Source: Owenia fusiformis
Taxonomy: Eukaryota > Annelida > Polychaeta > Sabellida > Oweniidae
Assembly (NCBI GenBank): GCA_903813345.2
Contig: CAIIXF020000012.1
Span: 33,862,572-33,926,571, forward strand
Length of the DNA: 64,000 nucleotides
Reading direction: 5' to 3'
Of the stretch, positions 12,294-25,173 are shown piece after piece. The position numbers and the translations under genes are program-made. Position 1 is the stretch's first letter, and the number at the start of each line of letters is the position of its first letter. Below the pieces are notes generated by a model. The model was not told where the DNA came from. It worked only from the letters and a program-made list of their open reading frames with translations, and made no database searches.

Positions 12294-15200
12294 TGCGAAA
12301 CAGTCCTCTCTGTTGTTCTATTACCAATAAAAATAAAAAGATGAATCAGCTCACGTGGACACCCTGTATTTTCCTGTCTTTTCAATTCGCGTGTTCTCTA
12401 TTAATACATTTTAATGAGTAGTAATCTAACAGTTACTTTAAGTACTCCTCGATGTCTGATTTATAATTTGAACACGGGTTGCGTCTGACAAAGGCCATCA
12501 ATTTTCAGCCTCAATTGGTTTTATAATGTAATCAAAGATCAAAGTGTCATAACTCAAAAATTACCTCGTTGTAATAACTTGTTTAATATCCATTAAGCGT
12601 GGATTCAAGTGTATACAGGCAATGTAGAGTTATTTGCTTCTCTTTTATGTCATTTCATCTACTCGTTTTGAGCGACTATTTTTGCAAAGCAATTTGGTAG
12701 GATCAACATCACAAATTTCCCTTGACGTCATTGATACTTTTACTATAGTTGCTTACATAATTGTATTAACCCAGTGAAGCCTATGGATTGTAGACACATC
12801 CCTAGGTTGGGTTAAATTTCTATTTACACAGACATAGGTCGTTATATCGTAGTTAATCGCTGGTTAACTAGGGGATAATAACTGTTTGTTTTTTGTTTCT
12901 TATCTTCTCTGGGCGCCTGTTTAATGTTGTTGAAATATACGACGCTAATCAGCAGGGACGCGGAATCGGCAACACGAGATTCATCAGTGGCGAAGTATAC
13001 TACTATAGTACATTGATTTTGACGGCTAAACACCTCAATGATAATATTACATAGTCGTAATATATATTTTTACACACTCCAATAGTTTGATTGTGTCTTA
13101 AAAGTGAGCTTCATCTACCATGCTACTCTTTGCCACACGGAAATATCCGTTACCATGTTAGTGTTAATGAATCTACAAAAGCTGGTAAAAACAGTTATAG
13201 ACTGTTGATAACTTGACTTCGTTATTACTCTCACGACGATCTAAAGCTAGGTTCTAACAGTACTATCCACGGAATATTAAGTCACTGTCGTTCGGTATTT
13301 TAGTGTATCAGACAATACAAAACGAAGCAAAAAGTACATCCTCTGGTTGTGGCTAGTACATGGTCCACATGTCAATGTGTGCGTTCTTTGCCGTAATATA
13401 TACGTTCTTTGTAGTAATTTATACGTTTGTTACTTATTTCCTAAAGTTTTCAAAAAACGCTTCGGAATCATTAAGTCATGTACAACACGTTCTGCGCAGC
13501 AAACAGCAAGAGGTGTACGTCCACATGTTTACATTATAAAGCAATTTTTCGTCTTGAAATGGTTAGTATACACGTTTTAACACTCTCTTAGGCCTATTTC
13601 ACTTTATTTATTCCAAATTATGTTTCTTCTTTGATAATCCAATATTAAGAGATAATCCAGATAATCCGTAGATAATCCGCAGGTTGTTACTAGATAGTTT
13701 CAGCATCGATCCATCCGTTTCCCTGCAATAAATATGAAAGTTAGTTAGAGAGCTCCAATAAATATTTGATATCACTTAGACCTACTGTACTTTAATCTAC
13801 AGGAATGAGGTATTGTATTAGAGTATGAAATGTATCTTGGATGCCTGCAATCTGTTAGGATACATTGACGTGCATGTGAAAACGTCCTTTCTACTACAAT
13901 TTTTGTTTTGACAACTCCAATCGAGTGAAACGCACCAATGGTTTAGTACTTTTACTTCATTGAGGAAGTATCGCTTTTTTGAAAGCAAATCGCCTACCAA
14001 AGCAATCACTGCACAGTAATTTCATTCCTCACTTCGTTGAATGCATTTCAAGTAGTACGAACAATCACCCAGCCATTTATACTAGCACACTAACCGAGAA
14101 TTCCGAGGGCAAATTTTACCTATTGATACAGCTCACGAAGTTTCCGTAAAACGCTGTGACGTACAACTCACGTTGTAAATCCTTGAATCAACTACCACAG
14201 TTAATAACTATCCCGTTTCGCAGTACGGTCACCATCACTGGTGACCATCGTCCATAATGGTTTCGCGGCGTATCCTTTTCTATCGGGACAATCTGCATTA
14301 AGACCGACTTCGCGAATACCATGTAGAAGGTATGAACGTACGTACTATATGCATAACATATAGGGTAAGAGTCAAAAGGTCCTCGATGTGACTACTTGTA
14401 ATCCTTCAAGTACCCAACATTGTAGATATGGTTGTCATTTTAAGGACTAAGTAAATAAAAATCAGTTTCACTCTCCAAAGTGCGCGCTCAAAGTGGCACT
14501 ATGCTTAAGTGTTATTGATCTGACCATGCTCAACTATTATACGTTGACTGATTTTATTAAAGGAACTACATCGTGGTAAGCCACGCCCTCTCCATCTCTA
14601 TTCTTCTGGAGATGCAACAGAGAGAGATGCTATGAGTATCAGAATGAAGGAACTATAATATATGGTAGAGAGGTAGGGGAGTTTAAAGTGTGTCCAGAAA
14701 TCAGCGATAAAATGCTTTCCTTCCCCAAAGAACATCTGGCTGCGTTCGGATAACAATAAAATATTGGATCTAAGCAATCATTCTTTAAAGCATGCCAATG
14801 TTTTCTTTGTCACCCTTATCATCATATGAAAAATGAGGTAAGATATGTGGTCAAATATAGCAGTAACTAAAATTTGTAGATGAAGAAATGTCATAAGTAA
14901 AAAGAGGTCTACACTTTTCAACTATTTTGTCAAATAACCTGAAATTGTCCAAAGTAAAGTTAGATCTATTAGAATTTTCGACGTCATATATGAGTAAAAC
15001 TTTCCTTTCAAAGAGCGCTCCTCAAGGACCATTAGAATCTGCAGAACTTTGAACATGCAGACAATTACAGAAATACGACGCACAACAACATGTTTCTCAT
15101 ATCTTTGATATTCAAATTCCCGCACGATGTGCTCGGCCTTTTGTCATATATCGCAGAAGTTGAAAAAACAATAGATTTCCTCTGCTATAAAGATTATAAA

Positions 15201-15344
15201 ACCATTGTCAAAAGCGTTAATCTGTTTGTTTTTTTACTAAAGTCGTTCGATGTAAATTCACCGTCATTTTCTGTTTGATAGAAATATGATTGTTTGATAT
15301 ATATATTGGACACAATTTTTAAAAATTTTACCGAGGATGCTTTA
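12294..15344. other. 5' flank of the receptor gene, no other gene seen
   Basis: Just upstream of the start codon the minus strand reads a T-rich tract ending GGTAATAG at about 12324, a possible splice acceptor 30 bases before the ATG, so the first exon of the mRNA may lie further upstream as non-coding sequence. At 12358-12367 an ACACCCTGTA resembles a mariner-type terminus without a partner. The remainder shows no recognisable gene, RNA or repeat unit. Confidence 0.4.
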
Positions 15345-15747
15345 AAGGCCCACTATACTTAATTTAGAAGAAAAAAGAATCACTGAAACATGTTACTCAC
15401 ACACTCGCTCAAATATGACAAAAAGTTTGATTTTCTTAATAGTGAACCAAGAAAAAATAACTCGCATAGAAAAAAGCATTTGCAGTTCAGAGATCATTGG
15501 ATAAAAATGAATGTATCATGTAATACAAACAACCTCGCCATCTTTCAATGACCTTGATAAAAACTTGATACATACAGCTTGACAGATCGAAAGTATTTTT
15601 TTGATAATTTATTATAAGCTTTGATGTGGTTCGTTTGAGCTATTGTTGGTGTCAAATGAAAGATAACGGTTCTTATCAATACATTGGACGTTCAGATGTA
15701 AGTCTTTATTTTGCCCCAAAACGTTGAAAATACGCAAAGTGGGCCTT
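15345..15747. mobile_element. 403-bp MITE with AAGGCCCACT ends
   Basis: It starts AAGGCCCACT and ends AGTGGGCCTT, with TA on both sides (15343-15344 and 15748-15749); TTAA on both sides is an alternative reading. The right 150 bases resemble 6402-6560 in the receptor intron. No coding capacity is visible, so it is non-autonomous. Confidence 0.7.
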
Positions 15748-18700
15748 TAAGTTAAGACAATACAGGCGTTCGTGTTTAATATGCATTGTCAAACTAAAAT
15801 CTTTGAGTTATCAACAAAGCACAGATTTAATTTAAGTGCCCTTAAAAGTGAAACACTTATCAGTAATGCTTGACAAATGAGGTAAAGAGTGCTAATTCTA
15901 CTTGATATCGAAAACTTTTCACAAGATAAGGCATTCCCTCGACTTCTGGTCTTAACTGGAGAAATCATATTAATTTATTTATCACACTGAAGGTAATATA
16001 AGTTAAAATCGCCTGGAGAAAACACATTAATTTATTTATCACGATGAAGCCAGGATTATTAGGAAACAGGTTTTACCAGTGAAAACAAATAAGTGTTAAA
16101 AATTGACATTTTTGGTGTAATTGAACATAGCTGAAACTAAACCTGTGTTTGCTCATCATTTTATGTATTCTAAAATATAATGCCTTTATATGAACTACGT
16201 CAGCATACTTTTTTGATCGTTCCGATTGTAAGTAAAGTTGATATCTGGCTTCAAAATTGTGAATTTCGTGAAATTGTCAATGTAACAGGACAACACGCAT
16301 TTGAAAACATGTCATATCTCAATAATAAATGGTCGCATCTTTTAATTTTGGTTATGCTGGAATAGAGAACATTCATTCAGAGTGTGATGAGAGCACTGTA
16401 TTTGATCTCACCCTATTACCGATTATATAGACCAAATAAAGTAAATGTAAAATTTATTCTGTGAAAATCGACATGGTCATTTAAACACACCCACATGGCA
16501 TTAGGGAAATCCGAGAAAAATAAGTTATATGTTGTTAGCAAGTCCTTGATTCAGTTTATCAGACCAGCATGTTCCAAATCGTGATAATAATTGTGATTGA
16601 ATTATAATGAGCATTATCTGAACATTTCTGAAAATTCACCATTTTTCTTGTGAAAAACGACCAAGATGTAATTCACACATGGGCAGCATTCTAGTGTAAA
16701 GACGGACACTATTCAAGAAAACAATATATCCACTCTGTTTTAACGAAAACATTTTACGAAATAACCAGTACGACCCCATCTATGAGCGAATATGGTGTGA
16801 AACTGTGACAATCGACATGCGTGAAAATCGACATGGTTATACCATTGAACTCAAAGCAGTGAATTAGTAATTTCTATAAATCACAAATGGATTGATTTGA
16901 TTTTATATGATTACCAATACACTGATAACACATACATAGCAGTTTTCCGATAATTACGCATAAAGATCAATTGATAGACAATGAAAAGATAACAGCTAAA
17001 GAGTTTTCTCTTTGTTCAGCGTACACTTTTCCTATTTATACATCTTTACAAAAATACGTTACATGCAAGCAGATGATAAGTTATTTGGAACTTCCATAAG
17101 CATAATTTACCGAAAGATTTTCACTACAAAAATCATTATGAAGACCATTATAGCCCAAAATGTGTCAACCTCTGTAAATAACGTTTCGTTCAGTGCATTC
17201 CCGGGGATTGCTGACTTCAATTATAAAGTCTATGAACGTTTGGGTTCAGTTTCCTTTTCAATGAATGCATCATTCCCAATGGTGAACAACATAAACAGCC
17301 ATCTCTTATTTGTAATATGAAAGATTTTATAGCTTTTCAACGATGTTTATTTGGTTATCATTACTTTCTAATTTCATTATTACGATCTGATCTGCTAGAT
17401 ACATTACGATCTGATGTACAAGATTCGGAATGCCCTCGTCAAACGTAATTCGTTGCAAATCAATGTCCGAGGATAAAATAAATCAAAAAATCAAGGGATG
17501 AGGTGCGTAAGATTACGCTCCTCATAGAAAAATATCGCCAATCGAATTAACTAGCATTATAGAAACATAAAGCACAAGATGCGCATGCGACGATAGAGGC
17601 AACAAAAGCGAGATGATTTTTCCCCCGCTCTTCGAAAAATAAAACCGGGGTTAGACCACTAAAATATATAGACTTCAAGAGCTTCAAACAAAACATCAGA
17701 AGAAACAAATCCGGAAAAGGGATCGAGTCTGACAAGAAAGAAATTTGTTTCTCTAAAGCGGAAATTATAGCGACTAAAACAAAAATCTCAGAATGAAGCA
17801 AAGCATAGTAATAAAAACACTTCCGGTGGTCATGGAAAAGTCTTGTGATAGGAACTTGGAGAGAGGGGGGGGGGGGTTATCGGCGAAGCGCGCCGCAGAT
17901 AATGGTGTCATGAGAAATGTCTCTACACCGGTGCAGATGATTTTTATGATTGAACTATACTTATACGTCAGCCTTACTGGACTCGACTCGACATCAATAT
18001 CATATATTTCAATTGATAACGTACACTCGAGTAGAATAAGGATCGGGTTCTTGATTTGAAATATGTTAAAGGGACATTTCAGATCTAGATAGATGCTGTC
18101 TGTACTCCAATATTACGTAAATGGCTGTCCTGTTGGTGTGATACATGCAAGTAAAACGTCACTACGTCAACCTGCAACTGGTCTAAGCATGCATTAAAAG
18201 CAAAACCCAAAGGAAAAATGACTCAAATTGTAAAAACAAGGCACGGTACCATACCTGGTATATGAGATAAAAGGGAAACATACACCAAGGGTGTCAAAAA
18301 ATATTTTAACGACATGGCATCTGTCACCCAATTCTCATTCAATCTGAAAATGTAAACCCTTGTCTCATGAATCAGTGCAATGTTTTGGTAAAGTTGGTGT
18401 GAAAAGGATGTAGAAAAGATGTGTTCAGTGCATATAAACTTTGCGGACGTAATACGTACATGTCCTAAGTTTACGATATTTTAGAATAAAATGTGAAACA
18501 CGACAGGATTCTCCAAATCATGTTTTTCGTATGTCGGGTTTTGACGGGAAATTTTACATGAACGTGGTCATATTTGGATACAAATACAAACTGGGTGTTT
18601 CTCAATTTAGCTAGTTATATCCTACATATCAAAAATGTCGATTCGTGAAGTAAGCGTTCCCTACAATTAACTTTCTAAATCATTGTCATTTGTTTCTAAT

Positions 18701-19999
18701 TGTCTTGTGAAAATCGACATGCGGTTGAATAGTGAAATAGCGTAATGATCAATTCTTCCCAAATAAAACTGTTATCATTTTTTTCGTCTTTAGGATCATT
18801 TTTCATGATCCCATCGATTCATGTTTCAATAAAGTCGACCCTTTCAATTTTATTCAAATGAAAAACAAAAGGTAAGTAAAAAAATCGAGAAAAATGATAG
18901 ATTTTATTGGTTCATGTTGACAAGTGATGCACATCAAAAAGGAAAAGCTTACAGTCCAAATCCATTTGCGATTTTAAAGGACAGTTAAGTACCATGAGGA
19001 ACGTTCTTGTTTTTTTGAAAATGTTGCATTCTAATTTGAATAGCTTGACATATTAATCGGGGGGTCAAGATGTGAAATCGACATGTTTGAGACGGACCCT
19101 AATTTCAATTTGAAAATTCGCCTATTTTTCCTTGGAGTTTACTTCAATGCCTTGGGTAACGAATGTACAATCGTATACAGATATATACTATATGTCTATT
19201 TGAAAAAAACATTTTGGAATTTTTTTCACTTTTTAGCAAAATTAATTTCACACTTAAGTGGTTTTGAGTGTTACGTCAGTCTTTTCACCCCTGCCAATTG
19301 AGTGTCTTTGCTATGTAGCTTTGAAATCTCGTTGAAGTCTCACTTTAAATGAGATCTAAGAGATTTGCATATTTACCCATATTGAATATTGACATTTTCT
19401 TCTGTATCCATATTTATATCTCAGTTCTTTTCTTTATCCTCTATCAACATAGATAAATAAATAAATAAATAAACATGAAATTAGTGCTGAACCTGGCCAC
19501 AAGATGGCAGGAGTGTTGCTCTGATGATATTCGGTTTTGATCTCGATATTGATTGTACATATTTTGAGGGAGTGAGTTCAAATCTCATCGGTGAAATTAT
19601 TTTTTTGCTGTTTTTTCATTACAGTTCATGCATCGTGTACCTCCATGTTGCACTAGGGGACATTTTCCCTTTATTCCTGATCAGAATATACCATCTTACC
19701 ACAACCACACACGAATTATTTTCTCCTCGGCGCAATATAGTCACGTATACTACTAAACAGCTCAACAAGCCTGGAAAGTAAAAAGGCCACATAGCTTCCA
19801 CAGGGGTAGAGTCAAGTTCACACTTAAATCACAATTAACTTAACATGATACTTCAAGATGATCGCAGAGGTCAACAGCTGTTGTAGTGAAAAAAGTGTCG
19901 AACCACTTCATTACAAGTGTTAAAGTCAAATTCAACATTTCTCAAGTCCTGAATTATAATTGCAGTATAATTACTACTTACTACTTATTTTGGTGGATT
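15748..19999. other. Intergenic stretch with a recurring GTGAAAATCGACATG motif
   Basis: No gene is recognised. GTGAAAATCGACATG or a close variant occurs near 16461, 16823, 18707 and 19071. The block at about 16820-16915 resembles 37288-37385. There is an AAAT microsatellite near 19452-19475 and a run of G at about 17865-17875. Open frames of 60-102 codons here have no recognisable family. Confidence 0.5.
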
Positions 20000-20002
20000 C
20001 GG

Positions 20003-20290
20003 GTGTCGACTTTTGGCTTGCAACCGAAGATACCTCAAGAAAAGCCGGAGATTGCCGAAGAATTTCTTTGCAAACGAAGTTGGCCGAGGGTACCACGAAT
20101 ATGAAGAGGACGTCTATAATTGGTCAAAAAGAGGGGCTCGGCATTCTCCGTCAGATTGAATCGGCAAATTTCGGTTGTATGGCTTACCTTTGGTTGTATG
20201 GCTTACCATCGACTGCATGGCCCAACGAGTCGATGTGAATGGAAAAGATGCTGTCCCTTGCTTAAACATCGAGCCTTCATAACATTGTAG
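20003..20290. repeat. Dispersed repeat, copy 1 (direct repeat of 22102-22337)
   Basis: The block beginning GGTGTCGACTTTTGGC and ending near GAAAAGATGCTGTCCC recurs in the same orientation at 22102-22337 with scattered substitutions. Copy 1 carries an extra internal 16-base duplication of GGTTGTATGGCTTACC near 20175-20210. A TTGGCCGAGGG resembles a pol III A box, but I see no convincing B box, so a SINE assignment is only a guess. Confidence 0.65.
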
Positions 20291-20976
20291 TGAGGGCATG
20301 GGGCCCCAAGACCCCCCCCCTAAAATTGGGGTTCATAGTTTGTTCCTCCACACAAAAACTGAGCAACAGAAAATATGCTGGACATTAATTTTCAAAGAGG
20401 CTAATTCAAAATTTGGGTCCATTCTTTTTGTTTTAAGGGTACACAATTTCGATCAAAACTGCAATGTTAATGTATGAAAGATGAATTTCGTAATACTATG
20501 CTCTGCCAAAGGAACTTAGAGATAAGCTTATCTGTGTTAATGAATCACTTGACAAGCGCCATTACATAATCGATTCTAACGACGGAGTTAATAAAAAGAG
20601 AGTAAAATAGAGCACCGTATTATGCATTTATTCCACAGCTGTTACAGACGGCAAATATTTGCAAGTGGTTTTCTATTATCTTGTGCCAATATCGCACCGT
20701 CTGAAAAGGTTTAATGCAAATTCAAACATGACCGTGCTCTAATTGAATTTCTCAACCAATCAGAATGCAGCATAGCCAATATAGAACGTTCTCTAATTCT
20801 CCATAGATGCACGACCGTGCTCTATCCAATCATCCGGGAATCTACGTATTGTATTTGCATTGTGACGTCACACCTGGGAATGGCGAAAATAACAGCGAGC
20901 TCGAGTTTGGTGTATCTCATGTAGCTCCAATCCCCAATTCTCTAAACAATGTTTTCATTTTTTATATGTTTGAATC

Positions 20977-21135
20977 GGAATAAATAATGATAGGCCATTC
21001 AATATGGTGAAATTCAGCACTCGTTGGACAGAATGTCAGTACAAATGCACTCACCTTCGGTTCGTGCTTTGTACGACATTCTGTCCAACTCGTGCTGAAT
21101 TTCACCATATTGAATGGCCTATCATTATTTATTCC
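20977..21135. mobile_element. Near-perfect hairpin MITE
   Basis: Starting GGAATAAATAATGATAGGCC, the left arm of about 72 bases is answered almost base for base by the right arm ending GGCCTATCATTATTTATTCC. The innermost pairing is GCAC/GTGC with a loop of about 13 bases near TCACCTTCGG. The only departures I see are single-base differences. Arms this similar indicate a young or converted foldback. No clear target duplication was identified. Confidence 0.8.
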
Positions 21136-22101
21136 TTAATTAATGCATAAGTTATTCGTCCGAATCCGTATCGTTTATATTGGCATGGCAGTTGGCATAG
21201 TATGGCCTTCAACTCTCAGTTACCATGGCAATTTTTTCAATTTGCCATTATTTTACCATTAAACAACACTGATGCGCAATGATTGATTTTTATTTCAGTG
21301 AATTAACCCTAGAAGCTCTAAGATAAAATGTCACACGAAGCACTAAGAGGGGGAGGGGTCAAAAGGGCGACCCACTTGTAAAAGCTTTATCTTCACTCAA
21401 ACAACTAAGGTGATGTAAGATTGCGTAATTTTATTCAGACAACACGCATGGCAGAATTAGTGCTAGCATTTCCAATCTGGTCTATTGGAGCAAAAATCTT
21501 AACCATGGGGATCTTTTTAACCCCCCCCCCCCTGAGGGCTTCTAGGGTTAAAGTGGCAACAAGGACTGTAGAGAGAAAATTCGAAAAGATTTATTTTTCT
21601 GAGCTATCAGGTCAATATTTGGCTTAACATCTTCTTTGACATACCTATTTTCTTAAAATGTATGGATAAACTGTCAATTTCAGCATTAAGAAGTGTAAAT
21701 TCAATTCAAAGCTTCTATAAAGGGAGTCCACTTATAGATTTTTAACATCCATCATGTTAATGTAATGTAACACAATTTAACTCGATGTGGTTGAATATAA
21801 CTCAAAATGGTTACAATACATTGTTAAATGTAAAATGATGTAAAGGAGCCGTAAATCGCAGGTAGTGCCAAAAATTATAATCATACAATGATTATGGTGC
21901 AAATAATTGTTGAAGACGAAGCGTGAGTTAAAACCTCGGGGTTTAAATACAATCTAATTCATTCCGCCCAGAAAAATGCTAAACGTGTTAAAATACTAAA
22001 CAAGCTCAAAAACTGTCAACCTAAAAATTCATCGACGCTTCGCAGTTTATTCTAGAGACGGTAAAAATTGATGAAACGAAAACAAACCCGGAAAAAGATG
22101 G
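21136..22101. other. Intergenic, nothing recognised
   Basis: A run of C at about 21521-21531 and A+T-rich sequence. No gene or repeat unit was found apart from short homopolymers. Confidence 0.4.
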
Positions 22102-22337
22102 GGTGTCGACTTTTGGCTTGCAACCGAAGATACTTCAAGAAAAGCCGGAGACTGCCGAAGATTTTATTTGCAAATGAAGTTGGCCGAGGGTACAACGAAT
22201 GTGAAGAGGACGTCTCCAATTGGTCAAAAAGAGAGGCTCGGCGTTCTCCGTTAGATTGAATCGGCAAAATTCGGTTGCATGGCTACCTTCGGCTGCATGA
22301 CCCAACCTCGATTGAATGGAAAAGATGCTGTCCCTAA
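22102..22337. repeat. Dispersed repeat, copy 2
   Basis: Same-orientation copy of 20003-20290, starting GGTGTCGACTTTTGGC and ending GAAAAGATGCTGTCCC. It lacks the 16-base internal duplication. See copy 1 for the classification problem. Confidence 0.65.
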
Positions 22338-23217
22338 AAAGATGTGTGATCCAAAAGAAGAGGTCCGTAATATCGAGTTACCATGAGGTCCTTGGTCTGG
22401 CAATCAGGTAGAGAGAGCTCTCTTTTAAGGGAGCGAAAACGAACAATTGGAAACGGTATCATCAAAAGGTCGAAAATAATTCTGCACTGTAATAGTTTTG
22501 ACGAATCAAGAATCTCGATCTCATTGCATGTAATTAAATAAGATTGTAAGATTCTGTATTGTCGCCGATAAGGGGAGATAAACTCCTTGATCCCCCTAGT
22601 TTCAGGCCTGTGTGTAACCAGTCGGGGGTTTACCCTCTCCCCAACCCCTAAAATAGATTTTGATGGGGTAGGGGATGAACAGAGTTCTGATACAAAACTA
22701 AGGGTCCACTAATAGCAACATTCCAATTTAATTAACTACCATCCATATCAACGTTGTGGCCATCAATACAATCATCGCTGATTTTATCAATTTCCGTATC
22801 AGCTGAACTGCTTTAAATAACCGAACGTCCTTGTTGTTATGAGATAAGTTACTCAAACAAGATGAATGAATTACAAAGAGGATAAGCATAATCACCAATC
22901 TATGCATCATGATATGTGAATTAGATCAAGAGGGGAGGGGGCTATTTCAATAAAATATTCTAGAACTACCTTTGATTCATCGAAAATAGAAAAAATCATT
23001 GGGGAACAAAAATACTTTAGTGTCTGGTACTTTTTGGTTAAATGGGGCTTCCAAAGTACAGAAGTATATCCCGCATCCAAATTTTCTGGTATTGAAAAAA
23101 TTCTGGGTAAGTGTGGGCTCTGGGTCGCAGTGTAAAGAATGACAAAATGGAACACTGTACAAAAAGGCGCTTTGACAGTCGAGCATTTATTCTGCACATC
23201 TTTATTTGAGTTAAAGG

Positions 23218-23612
23218 TCAGGGTGCATGTTCGGAATATTGCTGCAACCCTCAATTGAGTCACATTTTTCCAATGAATCACTCCTTCCCCACAATGTCTA
23301 CATCTCTCACTTTTGCACAATGAGTGCACTAATGTACCTAGAAAAGAATGTGAAGAAGAAAATTTTGATAAAATGTATAAAAAACAAGAAAAATTAATGA
23401 AGAATTCAGAAAATTTCAGATTTTTTTCCCTGAATTTTCTCGTTTTTTATACATTTTATTAATCAAATCTTCTCTCCAGTCTTTTCTAGGTACATAAGTG
23501 CACCCTTTGTGCAAAACTGGAAGATGTAGACAATGTATGGAAGGAGTGATTTCTGTTTGAAAAATAACATGTGACTCAGTTGAGGAGTGCAGCAAAATTC
23601 CGACCTTAAGAA
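23218..23612. repeat. Inverted repeat with about 180-base diverged arms
   Basis: The left arm at about 23218-23400 contains TGCACTAATGTACCTAGAAAAG and ends in GATAAAATGTATAAAAAAC. The right arm at about 23440-23612 answers with TTTTTTATACATTTTATTAATC and CTTTTCTAGGTACATAAGTGCA. The arms are diverged and nearly abut. A worn foldback element is likely; its outer ends are unclear. Confidence 0.65.
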
Positions 23613-23926
23613 TATAGGGAGATATGTAACAAACGGTCAGCAAAAAGGATATCAACGATATCGTAGAGGTAAAAATTGATTGCTTTCATTAATCATACAT
23701 TCTTAGAATAAATTGACTTTTTTGAAGGTAGGAGTCACTTAACCACCATACAAGAGATCATTGCAAATATGCATACACTGAAGGTAAAGTACCGTAACAT
23801 ATACACATGCGGAAAAGGTTAATAATGCCATTATTTTCCTGGTCATTTATTAGGTTCCGAATATACATTTTCCGATATTTGATTTGCATCTTTCATAGAG
23901 AGTATTATCTACATATAGTTAATATA

Positions 23927-24075
23927 ATGGTTCTCATGAAATGGACAGATTAGATTATTGTTCTCGAAAAAGGAACTAATCAAAATAATTATAGTTCTCA
24001 TAAAAAGGACCGATCAAATTTCTGTTCATAAAAGGGACCGATCAAATTGTTGGTTCTCATGAAAGGACAAATAAG
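23927..24075. repeat. Minisatellite, about 32-bp unit, five copies
   Basis: Units begin GGTTCTCATGAAA or a variant and contain GGACCGATCAAAT-like cores, repeated about five times with substitutions and small deletions. It lies just before the twin palindromes. Confidence 0.65.
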
Positions 24076-24128
24076 AACAAAGAAGCGACATCCAACGTTT
24101 TCTCCATATGATTTCACTTTCAACGTGG

Positions 24129-24243
24129 TAAAGCTAAGTTCACACCAACGACGGTTTGATGGCGCTTTAATGCGACGCGCAAAGCGGCTTTGCACGTCGC
24201 ATTAAAGCGCCATCAAAGCGCTGTTGGTGTGAACGTAGCTTTA
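24129..24243. mobile_element. Palindromic MITE, copy 1
   Basis: AAAGCTAAGTTCACACCAAC on the left is answered by GTTGGTGTGAACGTAGCTTT on the right. The whole 115 bases forms one long palindrome, with inner arms rich in GCGCTTTAATGCGACG. It is a short foldback transposon without coding capacity. A nearly identical copy lies 75 bases downstream. Confidence 0.8.
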
Positions 24244-24316
24244 TGAAAACAATGAAAATCCATTCACGTACAGGAAAAGAATACAGCAATGCATTTAAAA
24301 AGGCATATTTTGTGTT

Positions 24317-24436
24317 GTATTAAGCTAAGTTCACACCAACGGCGCTTTGATGGCGCTTTAATGCGACGTGCAAAGCCGCTAAGCACGCCGCATTAAAGCG
24401 CCATCAAAGCGCCGTTGGTGTGAACTTAGCTTAATA
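24317..24436. mobile_element. Palindromic MITE, copy 2
   Basis: Same family as 24129-24243. The outer bases GTATTAAGCTAAG and CTTAGCTTAATAC also pair, so TTAA lies on both flanks of the AGCTAAG/CTTAGCT ends. This suits a TTAA or TA duplication but is itself palindromic and so not proof. Its right edge runs directly into the mariner-like element at 24437. Confidence 0.8.
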
Positions 24437-25173
24437 CAGGGCGCCAGGATACCAGGATTCTGGGCATTTTTTAAACAATTCAAAGGTAGCAGTATAAGGC
24501 CTAGTGTGTCCTCCATCAAATGCTAAACCATTATGTAACTGTTATGGGTGACTGAGCAATCATGACTTTTATGAAAGGTGGTAAAATCAGCACTGTTAGC
24601 ATTGAAGTAGGATTGACACTATGAATGTTTTTTTTGTGTTCAAAACATTGCTCAAATTCAAACTTGTTCCATGTTCGTCAACCTTGTTGCATAGTTTTCC
24701 ATACATTTTTTATTGCTACCTCCTTCTAGGGAAATCCTTGAACAGCAATGAAACTTCTTCATGATGATATGCAGCTTTGAAGTCAATTGTATCCCCCATT
24801 TAAGTCAATACACCCTTGCTGAAATCCTCATTTTCTAATCACAACAAGTAGATTCCCGTGAGATGTATGGCTAGAACCCATTTTCAATAGTAAGAATAGG
24901 GGTTCTTAAACCGTACACTAGACTTGCTTTTTTAGAAAAAGAATACTAAGCCAATTACATATCGATTGCCATACATGAAGATAACTTGGCACAGCGCTAA
25001 TCTTACCACCTCTCATAATGGTCAAGATTGCTCAGTCATACATGACAGTTACATAATAATCTAGGTACCATTTGATGGAGGACAAATTAGGCTTTTTGCT
25101 GTTACCTTACAAAATGTTCAGGATTTTAGTAATTTGGTTTTAAAGTTGGGTATACTTTTTTGTGGACGCCCTG
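24437..25173. mobile_element. Mariner-like non-autonomous element, TA duplication
   Basis: It begins CAGGGCGCCAGGATACC and ends GGACGCCCTG, with TA at 24435-24436 and 25174-25175. Further in, both ends share TTTGTCCTCCATCAAATG in inverted orientation, so the subterminal arms extend about 100 bases. CAGGG-type ends with TA duplications are typical of mariner elements. No transposase frame is visible in the 737 bases. Confidence 0.75.

Noticed and set aside
22907-23329. A 140-codon minus-strand frame
   Set aside because: It overlaps an inverted repeat and has no domain resemblance; treated as a chance frame in repeat DNA.
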